Counted from the stretch's first letter, positions 10,801 through 22,781 are shown. The stretch is DNA of 64,000 nucleotides from Bilabrum cf. latius (GCA_965178125.1 OZ237769.1:558001-622000), one strand, 5' to 3'. The notes: generated by a model not told the origin, from the letters alone. Numbers and translations: made by a program.

Positions 10801-11605
10801 GGCCCCCGCTGGCGCTGCCGTGCAGTGCACCCTGGTCCTCCACGGACCCGAGGCCCCCGCCCACCCTCCTGCCGTGACCCAACTACTGCTGCGACCCCTG
10901 CAGGGAGAAGGAGAACGAATCCTGGTCCCATTGAGCATGATCCTGCCACGCCCCTAGAGGGCCCAGCAGCCGGGGTGGTGGTGACCCCAGATCGAACCCC
11001 GCCCCGGGCCCCCCGACCCCGGCATCACCCTCCCGGCTCGGGCCGCGCCCGGCCTGGTGTCCACCCGCCAGGGCAGAGTGCGATGGGGCGGGGCAATTCG
11101 CTACATTCCTAGGCGAGTCGCCACGATCCGATCCCGAGATCGTGCCACCTTCGGCAGAGGGGGCGGGCCGCAGCCGGAGCGAGCTGGAGACCATACGGAC
11201 CGCTTCTGCGGTAGCACTGGCGCTGTCCATAGACATTGCACGGCGGGCTCGCCCCCTGGAGGTTGGTCTTCCTCGGTATGTGATATTATGGGTGCCGCCA
11301 TTTGCGCTAGCATCGGATATTTCATCTGTCTCGCTGGCAGGAGACATGCCATCTGTCTGCTCGAACGGCAACTGACGCGGAGAATGCAGCAGCTCATCAT
11401 TACTGGACCCGCCACGCTCCCTGCGTCTTGAATCGGCTCCAACTACACGTTGGGACATGGACTTTAGGCCATTGGATCCCATTCCAGATGAGCCTACGCG
11501 CTGCCGACTGCTCCATCCCTCATCATCACCGCCAGCTCGCCCGATCTGGCGGTGATGTCGCTAATCTTGCATGTCACTCAGGCTAGCAATCTTTCTAACA
11601 TCCAT
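7769..11605 (-). CDS. Uncharacterised large low-complexity protein with nine in-frame TAG codons
   Basis: One uninterrupted frame of 1278 residues from ATG 11605 (MDVRKIASLSDMQDxRHHRQ) to TGA at 7769, reading TAG as sense at 11561, 10883, 10595, 9953, 9299, 8945, 8717, 8192 and 7811. No in-frame TGA or TAA occurs. Long Gly/Ala/Ser and Asp/Glu tracts separate more ordered, Leu-rich segments: GVLARDVERMLEEAAEPG with LGQLRRELEARLDPQVGRLL, VCGLHHYGDVLALYYWEEA, and VLACVAARYCLLWIRI. A hydrophobic, Arg-rich stretch (AAVLVDVVCPLLLTL, LLARRALHLLFRLAQPLYW) could be membrane-associated. I do not recognise a family. The true C-terminus probably continues to 7198 (see the neighbouring entry). Divergent from the next gene with only 159 bp between the ATGs. 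Confidence 0.65.
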
Positions 11606-11764
11606 GGATTGAAATTTAGTCGTTTAGATGACAAGATGCACAGAAATTTGCTGTGATTACTGGTTGTACCGAATTTGATTTATTCTAGTCAAGTTACTGT
11701 GTACACTGTACAATAAATTCGAAAACGAGAACCAGTTCAATGCACTGTGCACAAACACGACGCC

Positions 11765-12567
11765 ATGCTGGTAGGAAAACGAAAGAATCCCTTTCAGTTT
11801 GAGCCTGTCCAGCCATCAATAGAGCACATATCTGTGACGAAGCAGTCAATGTCCCCTTTCGGTAAGTTGTGCGACTCGCTGAGATTCGCTCTTGTCCATT
11901 GGCCCAAATCCTATCCAGCACACGAGCTGAATCAGCATTGCTCCCCATTTGTATTGCAGAACGGACTGAGCAATGGATGCGATAGGGCTTGAAATCTGCG
12001 TATTCTTCTGGAGCTGCAAGGGAAGGAATCCGAGAAGTTCAGCATGGCGATTCCCAGGTCAGACTTGCATCGGGGATTGTGTGGACGCCAAAATGCAAGC
12101 CAAGCAGAACCAGAGATATGACAAGGTCAGAAGCATCCACAGTCAGCTCCGGGGCTGCTTCTCCCCACTTCTCACCGTTCGGCGATCGAGCCGGCGGCAT
12201 GGTGGATGGAGCACCCTCCTCAGCCGCATCCGGCCCCCAGGCTCGCTCCACTGGCACTGGCACTGGCAGCGCACATAGCTCACCATCGAGCCGGATGCCC
12301 TCTGGCAGTGGCACCTCCCCCTCCTGGGGGTACACAACGCCAGGGGGGGCGGCTCGCTCTCGGGCGGATCATCCGAGATCCCAACTATCCGCCAGCATGG
12401 GCGGCGACTGCCAGTGGGGGGACCGGAGCGGCAGCGGCAGAGGTAGCGGGGCCCGAGTCGGTGGGCAGGCCGGGGGTAGGCAAGGCAGTCTGATGGCCAT
12501 GTGGGGTGGGGGGAGAGCGGAGGCAGCAGGGGGTGCTGGAGCATCGGGTAGCGAGAGAATGGGTTGA
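11765..12567 (+). CDS. Hypothetical protein, two exons
   Basis: Exons 11765-11861 and 11960-12567 (intron GTAAGT...TTGCAG, 98 nt), 234 residues, TGA stop. The junction reads MSPF-E-RTEQWMRxGLKSAYS with TAG at 11983-11985. The N-terminal 70 residues (KRKNPFQFEPVQPSIEH, AREGIREVQHGDS) look ordered; the rest is Ser/Gly/Ala/Arg low complexity. No family was recognised. An additional in-phase intron beginning GTCAGA at about 12058 cannot be excluded. Confidence 0.55.
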
Positions 12568-12584
12568 TGCGATAGCATGCGATC

Positions 12585-12660
12585 AAGCCATGGAGCCGCT
12601 CAATAGGGTGCGATGCGCTTATGAGCCATGGAGCCACTAAATAGGGTGCGGTGCGCTTAT
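12585..12660. repeat. Imperfect 38-bp tandem duplication
   Basis: Two copies of a unit reading GCCATGGAGCCRCTMAATAG followed by GGTGCGRTGCGCTTAT lie head to tail, with a few substitutions between them, just beyond the stop of the preceding gene. Confidence 0.7.
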
Positions 12661-12716
12661 GACCCGATAGATCTACATGTTCGCACGATGTGTCTCCTGG
12701 AGTCTTGCATACGTGC

Positions 12717-12846
12717 ACTCGATCACTTCGGGCCACCGATCCACTCGATCACTTCGGGCCACCGATCCACTCGATCACTTCGGGCCACCGATCCACTCGA
12801 TCACTTCGGGCCACCGATCCACTCGATCACTTCGGGCCACCGATCC
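12717..12846. repeat. Perfect 5 x 26-bp tandem repeat, intergenic
   Basis: Five identical copies of a 26-bp unit starting ACTCGATCACTTCGGGCCAC and ending CGATCC lie 33 bp beyond the TGA of the NUP35-like gene, between two convergent genes. Each unit contains GATC twice, once in TCGATCAC and once in CCGATCC. Confidence 0.95.
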
Positions 12847-12879
12847 ACCCACCGTCCCACATGCCGATAGTGCCTATCA

Positions 12880-14232
12880 TCAGCAGCACAGGAGTCTCCA
12901 GAACCCCTCGCAGGCCGCGCAGCAGCAGCACAGCAAGGAAGACCCGCACAGATTCCTCCTCCTCCTCACCCCCCTAGCTTCATCGTCATCACCGTCCCCG
13001 TCCCCGTCATGGTCCGCCCCTTCCTCGTCCCCCTCCCCCTCCCCCCCCCCCTCGCCGCGGACACCCTGCCAGCCGGACTCCCTGCCCCAGCCCCTGCTCC
13101 TGCTGGCGCTCCTCCGGCCCATCGCCCCCATGCTGCCGCCCATGGACACAGACCCAGCCAGGCTCTCCAAGTCCCCGTCCTCGCCATCGTCGCCCCCGCG
13201 CCTCCGCCCTCTCGAGCGAGACGACCGCCGGCCCCCCATCCGCAGGATCAAAGACGCGGCCTCGGACACGCCCGAGTCGCCGAGCCCGCCGCCAGCACTC
13301 GTCACGCCGCCTCCAGCACGCAAGGAGGCCCTACCCGCCCCGGAGGACGCCAACCCACCCAGCCCTCCCATTGTTCCCTGGCCAACGAGGCCCCGCCCGG
13401 CGAGGGACAGCAGCTGCTGCAACCTCCCAGGGTCCCTCACCGGGTTCAGGTTCACCGGCATGCCGCTGCCCAGCACGTCGGTTCCGCTCGCCGCGCACGC
13501 GGCCTGGGCCTGCCGCAGGGTGCGGAACCGGACGCACGCGAAGTTTGGCCCCGGCCTGATCTCCACGGCCTGCCCGAACCTGTCGCAGGCGGTCTGCAGC
13601 TGCCGCAGGTCCTCTGTTCCCTAGAGCGGGGCTCCCCACACCTCCACCCAGGTGGGCGGGAAATCCGTCGAGTTTTTCTGCTGCTTGCTGAAGGCCCCCG
13701 CAGGGCCGGAGCCCTCCATCCTGCGGGCGGCAGTGCTGGCTGCGGTCCCGCCGAGGGAGCGGCGCGCGGTGCCGGCCCCCGAGGGCAAACCCCCGGTCAT
13801 GAACGGGTCTTGCGCAGGGGTGCCCAGACCGTCGGTGCCCCGGCGGCTGGAGGCAGGTAGGCTCAGCTGCCCGGACGCGGCCAAAAAGTCGCCTTCCCCA
13901 CCGTTGGAGTGTCCGTGGAAGGAAGACCCGCCCTTGCCGAAGTCCTCTCCGATAGGTCCGGCTCCACCAATGCTATGTTGCGTCTCGTCCATCGTGTAAG
14001 GGATGTCTTCATCAAGCGCTTTCATCTGCAAGCAGTGGGATCGCCGGGGGTGCAGTGCTGATAGGTGGCTGCTAGTCGAGACGGTCGCTTACCATGCTGT
14101 CTGGGGACACTAACAGTATACCAGAGCGCGTATTGGCGCAGTTAAACCTGCTAGTCTCACCTGCATCTTGCCTCTGCGCCGCGACCGGCTTCTTGACCGA
14201 TTGCGGCGGGGTGTCCTTTGTACTCCTGCCAT
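12880..14232 (-). CDS. Nucleoporin NUP35/NUP53-like, RRM (MPPN) domain
   Basis: Two exons, 14232-14161 (MAGVQRTPRRNRSRSRSRRR...) and 14025-12880, 405 residues, TGA stop. The domain near residues 145-235 reads PPTWVEVWGAPLxGTEDLRQ, then FGQAVEIRPGPNFACVRF and RQAQAACA, ending GMPVNLNPV. The W-V-x-V-x-G-x-P opening is that of the atypical RRM of NUP35/NUP53, a nuclear-pore linker protein that dimerises through this domain. TAG at 13621-13623 falls between the first strand and first helix. The C-terminal part is Gly/Asp/Arg-rich and ends SSLLCCCCAACEGFWRLLCC, a cysteine cluster with an aromatic motif, a plausible membrane-binding tail in place of the amphipathic helix of NUP53. The N-terminus lacks long FG repeats. 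Confidence 0.75.
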
Positions 14233-14545
14233 CGCTCAGCTACTCTGAGTAAGCAGGGCTGCACAAGGCTGCTTGCGGAGTATTGCGCGAGTTTGATTTC
14301 AATTTAGCTGATACTGGCAGGATTTAGTCACTGCAGGTGCTCAATTCGATTGATCGCTGGATTTCGTGCATCTGCTTTATCGGCCGTTTGAAAGGTGTAC
14401 CTAAAAAAAGATGATGTCCAGCAGTGTGACGAGCAAGCGCTCGCCTCGCCAGCGCTCGCACGACTCGACCCCACTGGAGACACGTAAACAGCACTGCTCT
14501 GTCGTGAACGTAGAGAATAGCTAAGAATTTGCTGTCGACACTACC
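14233..14545. other. Divergent upstream region of NUP35-like and K+ channel genes
   Basis: 313 bp, AT-richer than the flanking genes, holding both promoters. One copy of the dispersed motif (TGTGACGAGC near 14425) is present. No TATA or other element can be assigned with confidence. Confidence 0.4.
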
Positions 14546-17500
14546 ATGGGAGATGAAGGACCGCTAGTCAACAGCGAGCTGGCTAGGCAGGTGCAGGCTG
14601 CGCTGAATCGCAAGCAAGGCGAGAGCAGTGCGATTGCTGACATCTAGCTGGCAGTGCGAGATGCAATTCGCAACACGCAGCTTGGGTTCTACATAAATAC
14701 AGCACAGACGGTCCTCTCGCTGCTGGCCTGCGTCATGTATGTCGTGTCGACGTACCTGGAGGACCTGGGACCTGTCCCGCTGGGGTTGGTCGTGTGGGAA
14801 TGGTTCCTCTTTATCGCGTTTGCGGGCGATTATGTGCTGCAACTATTCATTGCCGAGAATATCGTGTCGTACGTCATGTCGCGAGAAGCGATCATCGATT
14901 TCTTGTCTATCCTGCCGATTGTGACGGTTCAGGCGCAGGCGAGCATCGGGTTCTTGCGCGTGCTTCGCGTGTTTCGCATCGTCCGCATTCTGCGAGGGGC
15001 GCGAACATTTGCGCCGGGTGCATCGATGGACGACGACGAGAGCGTCAATCGGCAGCTCGGCCTGCTGGTGTTTATCCTGCTGAGCTTCATCTTTATGGGC
15101 GCGGGCTTCTTCCACGCGGTGGAGCTCATGAGGAGCGGGACGTTTCAGTGGTTCGGCTCCAGCGATTGCGACTGGGGAAGACTCGAGTGAGTTGGGTAGA
15201 AGGAGCTGTCCGAGCCTGTCGACCTGATCCTTTGCAATTGACCCGCCCCAGCCAACCAACCAACTAGCCAGCCAACCGCTTGCTCGGCGCTTCTTCTTCT
15301 TCTTCTTCTTCCGCTCGCAGCGACGTGCCGCGGTGGGACCTGGATCCTGTTTGCAGAATGGATTTCTTTTAGGCCGCGTGTGAGCAAAACCAATTGCGCC
15401 GAGCATAAGGCTGTCAGGCCCAGCAGTGCCTTTGAGACGTGCGCCTCCCCCTCCCCTGTTCCCCTCCCCGCCCCCCCCCCCCCCCCCCTCCTTGCGACTC
15501 AACATGGAAACATCCCCAAACCATCACGATGCTCACGTCCAACGCCTCGCCCCATTCGCAGACCTGGTCATCATCACCGTCACCACCGTGGGGTATGGCG
15601 ACATCTCTCCGACGGACAACGTGGGTCGCCTGTGCATCCTCGTAGTTCTGCTGCCCCTCTTCCTCATCGTGCCAAGGGAGGTGGGCAAGCTGACCGACCT
15701 CATGGACAAGGTGTCCCAGTTCGCGAAACCGTACGAGGACACCCGCAGCTCGCACGTGATCATTACGGGAGACATCGGGTTCAGCCTGGCGCTCTCTTTC
15801 CTGCGGGAGTTCTTCCATGCGGACCACGGGGAGCAGCAGATGAAGGTAGTCATGCTGGCCCCCAGGGAGCCATCGGCCGCGCTGGAGGCCATGGTCACCA
15901 ACCCTGTGTTCGCAGAAAAGGTGCAGTACATAAAGGGAAACCCGTTGAGCACAAAGGATCTCATCAAGGCGCGAGTCACGCACGCCCACGCAGTGTTTGT
16001 GACCACCTCTCAGCTGGCCCCCAACCCCACCCGCCAGGACGTAAGCGCCTCGCTCATCTCCAAGGCGATTCGGAAAGCGAGCCCGTGGAGTTCCGTGTAC
16101 GTGCAGGTGCTGCACCCTGGCACCAGGGCACACGGGCAGTGGGCCCAGTGGGACATCGTCCTCTGCCTGCAGGAGCTGCGCATGGGCGTGCTCGCCAAAT
16201 CGGCCCTGTGCCCAGGATTTTCGACCCTGGTGTCCAACCTCATCATGAGCTCCGCCGAGTTCGACACCAACAGGCTGGCCAAGCGAGACAAGAAGTGGAC
16301 CCAGGAATACGCGGACGGCTACGGGCAGGAGGTGTACTGCCTGGAGCTGTCCAAGTGCTTCGCGGGGCAGCTCTTCTCGGTCGCTGCCAACAAGGCATAC
16401 AACATGTTCGGGGTGTGCATCTTCGGAATCGAGACGCAGAAGAGGTACATCGGGCCGGGAGGCGCGGTTGCGATGGCCACTGACAGCTTCAAGAACGTGT
16501 TCGACGCGAGCTGCGTCAAGCTAGCCAACATCGCGGCGGGGGGGGGCGATGGCAGCAGGGCCGGCTCGGCGTCAGGGCGGAAAGCACGTCGCGCCGGCTC
16601 GTCCTCTGGTCCTAAACCCACCAACGGTCTGTCCGAGAGCCTAAATATGGGTATGGGTATGGGCATGGACATGGGCGGGGGCGTCCAGATCACCAAGGAG
16701 GACCTGCAGGGCGAGGAGGACGATGCCCTGCCCGGGGAGGACGCGCTGGACCGCGAGATCCGGAGGAAGGCCGAGCAGCAGCAGAAGCTCGGAGTCTCGG
16801 GGGACCAGATCGAGACTGACTACGAGCGGTGGATGAGGGAGAGGGCCGAGAGGAAGAACGCCGTGGTGCTCATCAACCCGAAGGACTTCATCATCCGGTC
16901 GGGGGACAAGGCCCTGCTGATCGCCGACGATGTAGAGTCGGCCCAGAAGGTGAGGGACTGGGACGGAAGGGCCATCATGGAGCTGGACCACCTGCTGGCC
17001 ATCACGCCCGCCATCAAGTCCACCTTCAGGAGGCTCAACAACGGCAGGGGCAGGCTTCTGCGGGGGGCGAGGGTGCGGTTCCTGTCCAACGACAAGCCCA
17101 AGGCAGCTGGGCTCCGGAGCCCGACCCGGCCGCAGCCCAGGCACCAGAGCCAGAGGCAGCGGGGGGAGAGCAAGGAGGAGGCAATGGAGCAGAAACAGTC
17201 GGCGGCGGGTGCAGCGGGGGTGCGTCCCGTTGCCATCCCGGCCGGGGCGGTGCCAGTCGTGGCCGTCGATGTCGAGGACATCCCCGCGCCCGGTGCACAG
17301 CAGCAGCAGCCAGCAATCGACAAAGACAGAGATAGTGACAAAAACAGCAGCGCCGAGCCTGAGGGGCCCTCCGCCACAGGAGACGTGGAAGAGGCCAAGT
17401 CGCACCCGCAAGCGGCAGACGCTCAGGCCAGCCTTAGCAGCGATGTGGGTGGTGCCGCTGGGGACACTGCCACCCCGAGTCAAGGAGACAGCGAGGATGC

Positions 17501-19304
17501 TGCTGCTGCTGCTGGGCGAGAGGGTGCAGAGGGAGCGCTAGAGGGCGGATCGCAGGAAGGGGGGAGGAGGGTCGTTGTACCCGCGGGGAGGTTTGCGGCC
17601 GCGAGACGAGCGGTGGCGGCGCTGAAGCAGCACCCAACTGCAGGGGCAACGGCAGGGACAGGGACAGTGGCAGGGGGGGCATCGGCACGAGCCAGCCAAG
17701 ACTCGGCTGCGACCACAACCGGTGGTGCTGCCGGGTAGGGTGCATCGCACTGCATCCCCCCCTCAGTCCCCTCGGCATCCATCGCGGACCTGGACCTGCC
17801 CCCAAGGGTGCTGGACAGGCTGGAGAAGGAGAGCAAATCTGGCGGGGCGAGGCAGAGCGGGGAATCGTCGGGCGATCTCGGGATGCTGGACGAGGCGGAA
17901 GGGGCCGCCGCGGGTGAGGATGTGCTGGACACGGGCATGGGCAGCGGCATGGACGCGCAGGAGGTCTTCAGGACCATGCGGGAGCCAGAGGACGGCGCCT
18001 TTGGGCTGGTGAGGGACGCGAGGTGCCTCTCGGGGCACATCGTGGTGTGCGGCAACACGGCCGAGAACCTGAGCCTGTTTGTCCACCCCCTGAGGAGGGA
18101 GAGCGCGGCGCCCGTCCTAGTCATGTTCGATGCGGAGGACGAGGAGCCCCCGGGGATTAAGCTGCCCGCCTCGATGCTGCGGAACGTCTTCTTCTTGAGG
18201 GGTTCCCACCTGAGCGTGAAGGACCTCCGGAGAGCGGGCATGCAGACGGCCGCGGTGGCCGTCATCCTGGCCAACCACGCAGGGAACAAGTCCTCCTCGG
18301 GCGGAGAGGAGGAGGACGCCGTGTCCGGGGCGGTGGCAGACCTGGAGGCGGTGTTCACCACGTGCATCATGGAAGAAAGGTTCAAGAGCTGCCGGCTGGT
18401 GGTGGAGATCCTCGAGCCTGAGAGCATGAAGTTCATGAGTGCATCGCCTGGCAGCGGGCTGCTACCCACGGCCCTGTGGCCCCAGTTTGCGTGCGGGCGC
18501 GTGTTCACCGCAGCGGCGATGGATACCCTGCTGTGCCAGGCCTTCTACAACCCCGCCCTCCTGCCGGTGATGCAGCGACTCATCACGGGGAGGTCTGCCT
18601 CGGAGCTGCAGAGGGAACAAGACGCCAGGGAACAAGAGATCCGGGCGGCCAACGCGGAGCCGGAGCCGTACCAGCGGCAGGTGATGGCAATGCGCTTGCG
18701 GCTGCTGCATCGCGGAAGGGAGAGGAGGGCGGCGCTGGCCAACCACCATGCGATGCAAGCTGCGGGTGCATTGCACGGTGGTGCAGCCAGGTCTGGCACG
18801 CCCCCCTCGGCCCCTCCTTCGGGCGCCCCTGCCAGCGAGGTGCTCAAGTGGTTCGGGGTGGACTACGACCACGAGCTGGTGACCGCGGCCGAGTTCGACG
18901 CTGCCAACGACCCCATCGCTCCACCTGGCTTCAAGGCCGAGCACTTTGACGAGAACTGCCAGGTGGTGCAGATGCAGGTGCCTGCCCCTTTCATCAACCG
19001 GTACTACAGGGACCTGTTCATGGAGCTTCTCCTGACCCAGGGCATCCTGCCCATCGGCATGTACCGCACGCAGCACGTCTTCCAGGCGCGACTGCCCTAC
19101 GTGGTGGCCAACCCGCCCCCTCTCACGGTGCTGCACGCAGACGACCGCCTCTTCATCCTCTGCTCCAAGTCGCTGGTGCAGAGGGCGGCGCACGTGAGCA
19201 AGACCAAGGCGCCCGAGCCCAACGGGGCGCGGCTCGGGAGGCTCAACTCGAACCTGGCAGATGCGGTGCTGCGGTCCATGGGGGGACGACGCAAGGGGCT
19301 GTGA
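14546..19304 (+). CDS. Slo/BK-type voltage- and ligand-gated K+ channel with tandem RCK domains
   Basis: Three exons: 14546-15186, 15321-15379, 15562-19304; 1480 residues, TGA stop. In-frame TAG occurs at 14645 (IADIxLAVRD), 15370 (MDFFxAAYLVIITV, in the pore helix) and 17736. Spans S1-S4 precede the pore; S4 reads FLRVLRVFRIVRILR with regularly spaced arginines. The selectivity filter is TVGYGD. The first RCK domain starts SHVIITGDIGFSLALSFLRE (~residue 300), the second HIVVCGNTAENLSLFVHPL (~residue 1057). The linker between them is several hundred residues longer than in animal BK channels and largely acidic/Ala-rich. The first exon junction restores LDDVPRWDLDP; the second restores AAY in the pore helix, so the splice sites are well supported. 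Function: membrane K+ efflux gated by voltage and an intracellular ligand, probably Ca2+ (family knowledge; no Ca-bowl identified). Confidence 0.9.
15297..15311 (+). repeat. (TCT)n tract in intron 1 of the K+ channel gene
   Basis: A pure TCT trinucleotide run immediately precedes the CCGCTCGCAG acceptor and may act as the polypyrimidine tract. A second homopolymer, about 17 C near 15472-15488, lies in intron 2. Confidence 0.8.
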
Positions 19305-19781
19305 CTGCTAGTAGCATAGCATAGCTATCATAGCATGGCATGGGGAGGGGAGGGGAGGGGGAGGGGAGGGAGACGGGAGTCGGTGCGTGCGGGCGCTGCA
19401 GTTACGTCTTGAAGCGGTGTTCTGGTATTTTCGTCTAGAACAATGTTACTGCGCTCAACGCTGTGCCTGTGCAGCGTAGATCTAGGCACTTGCCGGCTGC
19501 AGGTGCACTGCACTGGACTGTAGGATCGCTCGAGATCCATTTCATCAGATGCCAACATCTCAAAATAAACAAAACACGCAAGACTGTGGTGCCAAAGCAT
19601 GCTAGGCCACGACTGCCATCCGCTGATTAGACCTAAACTAGCACGCTGGCGACTAGTTGTCTACGCATCTGCAACCGGCGGCTCCATGGCCTCCAGGTCA
19701 TGCCACGCACCACCACGATGCACTTCAGGCAGTACTCTCAGCCAACTTGAAGGGTACTCATTTCGGCACGCTGAATCATCA
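19305..19781. other. Intergenic region between convergent genes
   Basis: 477 bp with CATAG/GCATA repeats near 19310-19340 followed by a GGGGA-rich tract (19340-19372), which could form G-quadruplex-like structure. No gene is supported. Confidence 0.5.
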
Positions 19782-22275
19782 TCACGGCAAGATGGTCTCG
19801 GTGTTGTTCTGCCAGAACGTCCACACTCCCCCGTGGTGCTGGGGGTCCCCCTTGGGGTCCATGGCGGGATACCTGCACGGCACTGCGGTGCTGTTGTACT
19901 CCTGGATTCTCTACTTGAGCCTCTGCACGATCTCCGGGTTCTGCCCTGAGACGTCATGCCACTCGTTGGGGTCGGTGGGCAGGTGGAACAGCTGGATGGT
20001 GTCTGGGCCGGGCTTGGGACCAGGGGGAGGGGGCACCTGCCCAGCAGGGGGGGTCCATCCCGGGGGCACGAACCAGTCGTTGTTCCCCACGGGCCCCATG
20101 AGCAGCTTCCACCCGTCCTGGATGATGCCGGCGGTCCCGTCCACCGGGTCAATGTTGATGAGAAGCTCCGTTCTCGCGTGGGTCGTGTTCTTGCCAGTCA
20201 CTGCCTCCCACTGGTTGTGCCCGTCCAGAGGCAGGTCCGAGAGATCTGCCCCCGCCACGCCCCCCGCCAGCGTGGGGAACAAGTCGGTTACGTGGAACAT
20301 CCCATCGAAGGACTACCCCCGGCGGGAGGCGGGGATGGCGTCCCCTCCCGACCAGAAGGCCGCGTTAGTGACGATGCCCCCTTCGAACAGAGTACCCTTC
20401 TCGCCCCTGCGGTTTGGAGGAGAACGAGTGAGGAAGAGGCGTGTAATATGAGCAAGTTGTCAGAGCGGACGGGTGGACACGAGACTGAAGTTGCGCTTCG
20501 ATATGCATCGATATCAATGCAGCATCCAGGATGATAGGCATCGGCATTACGGCGTGTGCCTGCCTGCCTCATGAATTCAGCTGCTCTCTTCTCACCTGCG
20601 GGGCCAGTTGTTGCCTCCTGCCTGCGGGGAAAAACAGACCCGGCCAATTGGGGAACAAATGAAGTGGATAGGGTGGAAGCAAACCAGAGGGCAAAAGGTG
20701 CCAATGAATGCAAGAGTGCTTCGGGGCTGGGCCATGACCCTCGGTGTACATGACCTCTATCCACCCGACGCCTATCTCTCATATTTCATCCATACCCTTC
20801 CTCACTTCCGATGCCTGTCCCCCGTTGTCCTGCATCACCGCCACCACAGTGTCCTTGGCCATGCCCGTCTCATCCAGGGCCTGCATCACGGTCGCGAGGT
20901 TGTCGTCCAGCTGTTCCAGCATAGCCAGGTACTTTTGCCTGGCCTTGCCCTTGGCGTCTTTGGCCAGGAACTCGAACCTGTCCAGGTACTTTTGGTCTGC
21001 CTGCAGGGGGGCATGCACGCACTGAGTGGCCAGGTAGAGGAACAACGGGGTGCCGTCGTTGCCGTGTTCCTTGGCGTGGGACCGGATGGCCTCAGCGGCC
21101 TTGCCAGAGAACAGCTCGGCCGTGTAGGTACCATTGGCGGAGAAATCGGGGCTGAAGTCCCTGGTGTTGGCGTACCCCGCGCCCCCGTCCCAGGAGCGGG
21201 AGTGGGTGTAGTGGTCCGAGGCACCGATGACCCTGCGGGGTAAAGAGAAAGGTGTGCAGCGACACATGAATTGTGCAGTTGAATCATTTCGGCAAGTGGC
21301 GGGTATTTGGTGCATGTGCATGTGCACGTGCATGGGCCCTGGCCCTGAGGTGCTGCAGGCAGGCGGTCGCAAGGCCACGCCCGCGTATCATTCGTTCTCA
21401 CATGCCGTAGTAGGAATCGAACCCGCGCTCATTGGGCCAGTACTGGGGCTGGTAGAACCCCACGTGCCCTGCATTGAAGGGGGAGGGGATCGAGAGGGGG
21501 TCGAGAGGGGGCGATCCAAAAAGCAAGGCAGTATCAACAGCTGAGATGGAGTGGGAGGGCGAGATACTTGTGCCAGGTTCTCACATTTTCCAACCATCTA
21601 CGTAGCGTATCCCTGGCGCTTGAATGCCTGTGCTATCGTCGTTTCGTTCTTGGGAAGCGCGTTGGGCTGGTTGGGACGGATGACGCCGTGCCTGCGAGTC
21701 GAGGACGCGAGCTGGGCCATGGAACAGGACTGACTGGCCATTGACCGGCTCTAGTGGTAGGTAGGTTACTATGGGGTTTGTAGTCTTACTGGAGTCCCGT
21801 GTGGATCTGGTAACGTCTGCGAAGAAAGCAGAGGAGGCAGCATACATCACAACTTGGCCTTGCGGCATAGAGACAGAACTGCTGGCACGAGTGCCGGAGC
21901 TTACCCAGAAATAAGCTGAGAACGTGTGGGTGAGCATATGTACTGCACATAGCTGTTGCTCATGTTTACGCCCTCGTTCCAGAACCGATCCAAGTTAGGA
22001 GTCTTTGCGAATTGCTCGACTTGCGTCTTGCCAAGATCATTTGACCCCCAGTCATCAACCACTGCGACTCAGTAGCATTTTAAATCATCATAAATGCAGG
22101 TGCTTACTTGACGATCCCACGAGTGCCATTCGGGCAGCTATAGCAGGCACTAGAATTGAGTCTCACGAAGGATCACTACGTGAGGGGTCTTGGGCGGTAC
22201 AGTCACATGGCTTACAGCCGCCCTCGAAGAAAGAGCAAGTATGGCAGCCGATAGAATGGTATTCGCCCCTCTCAT
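19782..22275 (-). CDS. Arylsulfatase (ARSB-like), eight exons
   Basis: Exons 22275-22167, 22061-21905, 21816-21790, 21691-21585, 21468-21402, 21232-20806, 20621-20596, 20406-19782; total 1545 nt, 514 residues, all GT-AG. A signal peptide (ILSAAILALSSRAAVS) precedes PKTPHVVILLVDDWGSNDLG, the metal-binding N-terminus. The catalytic motif CSPTRSQLISG contains the Cys expected to become formylglycine, followed by GRYQIHTGLQ. GYATxMVGKWHVGFYQPQYW, FDSYYG, ATQCVHAPLQ, VMQDNGGQ, AGGNNWPRRG and GTLFEGGI follow, in ARSB order. In-frame TAG occurs at 21598 (GYATxMVGKWH), 20313 (RRGxSFDGM) and 19911 (RLKxRIQEY). The C-terminus resembles ARSB (VPCRYPAMDPKGDPQ, GGVWTFW). Exon 7 is only 26 nt. The enzyme should hydrolyse sulfate esters in the secretory or lysosomal lumen. 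The restored motifs at each junction make the exon structure secure. Confidence 0.93.
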
Positions 22276-22781
22276 GGCCGAAGAATACAAGAATGGCAGA
22301 ATTCGTAGATATTGCCTGCGCGATGTGATGTCTTCATCTTCGCCAATTGTCACTTGATAACTTCAACTTCTCCAGCGTCATAGTGGTTACCTGATTGCCC
22401 CATCACACAGGCGTAAGCCGAAACCAATCTAGCTATGATATCATGCCGGTAATTTTGCTGCTGTTGCTGCTGCGGTGATGCCACAGATTGCCCACTGCCG
22501 GACTAACCCTCCGCCTCCCCCCCCCCTTCGCCCTGGGCCACTCCACGCACCACCATCTTACCATGGAAGGGCCAATCTGCTTGCTCAAGTGCTGCCATAC
22601 ATCAATCAGTCAAAGGAGGGCAGTGGTCATAGCGGATGGGAAGTGCCACAGTGTTTTGTCCACCGCTTACTTCCGGTTCTGGCCACCAGGTTCAGCTTCA
22701 ATCCAGCAATTCAACGTCATCCATATCAGCAAGACAACAATAATCGTGTGCACTCGTGACACTCCCCATAACCATCCATCA
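22276..22781. other. Intergenic region between two minus-strand genes
   Basis: 506 bp: promoter side of the sulfatase and 3' flank of the next gene. A short CTG/TTG-rich tract lies near 22456-22478 (TGCTGCTGTTGCTGCTGCGG). No gene is supported. Confidence 0.4.

Noticed and set aside
12717-12846. CRISPR array
   Set aside because: The five copies are contiguous 26-bp units without spacers, in a eukaryotic intergenic region.
21598-21600. UAG as selenocysteine or pyrrolysine
   Set aside because: The codons are far too frequent and lie at positions unrelated to catalytic Cys; no archaeal-type context exists, and selenocysteine uses UGA.
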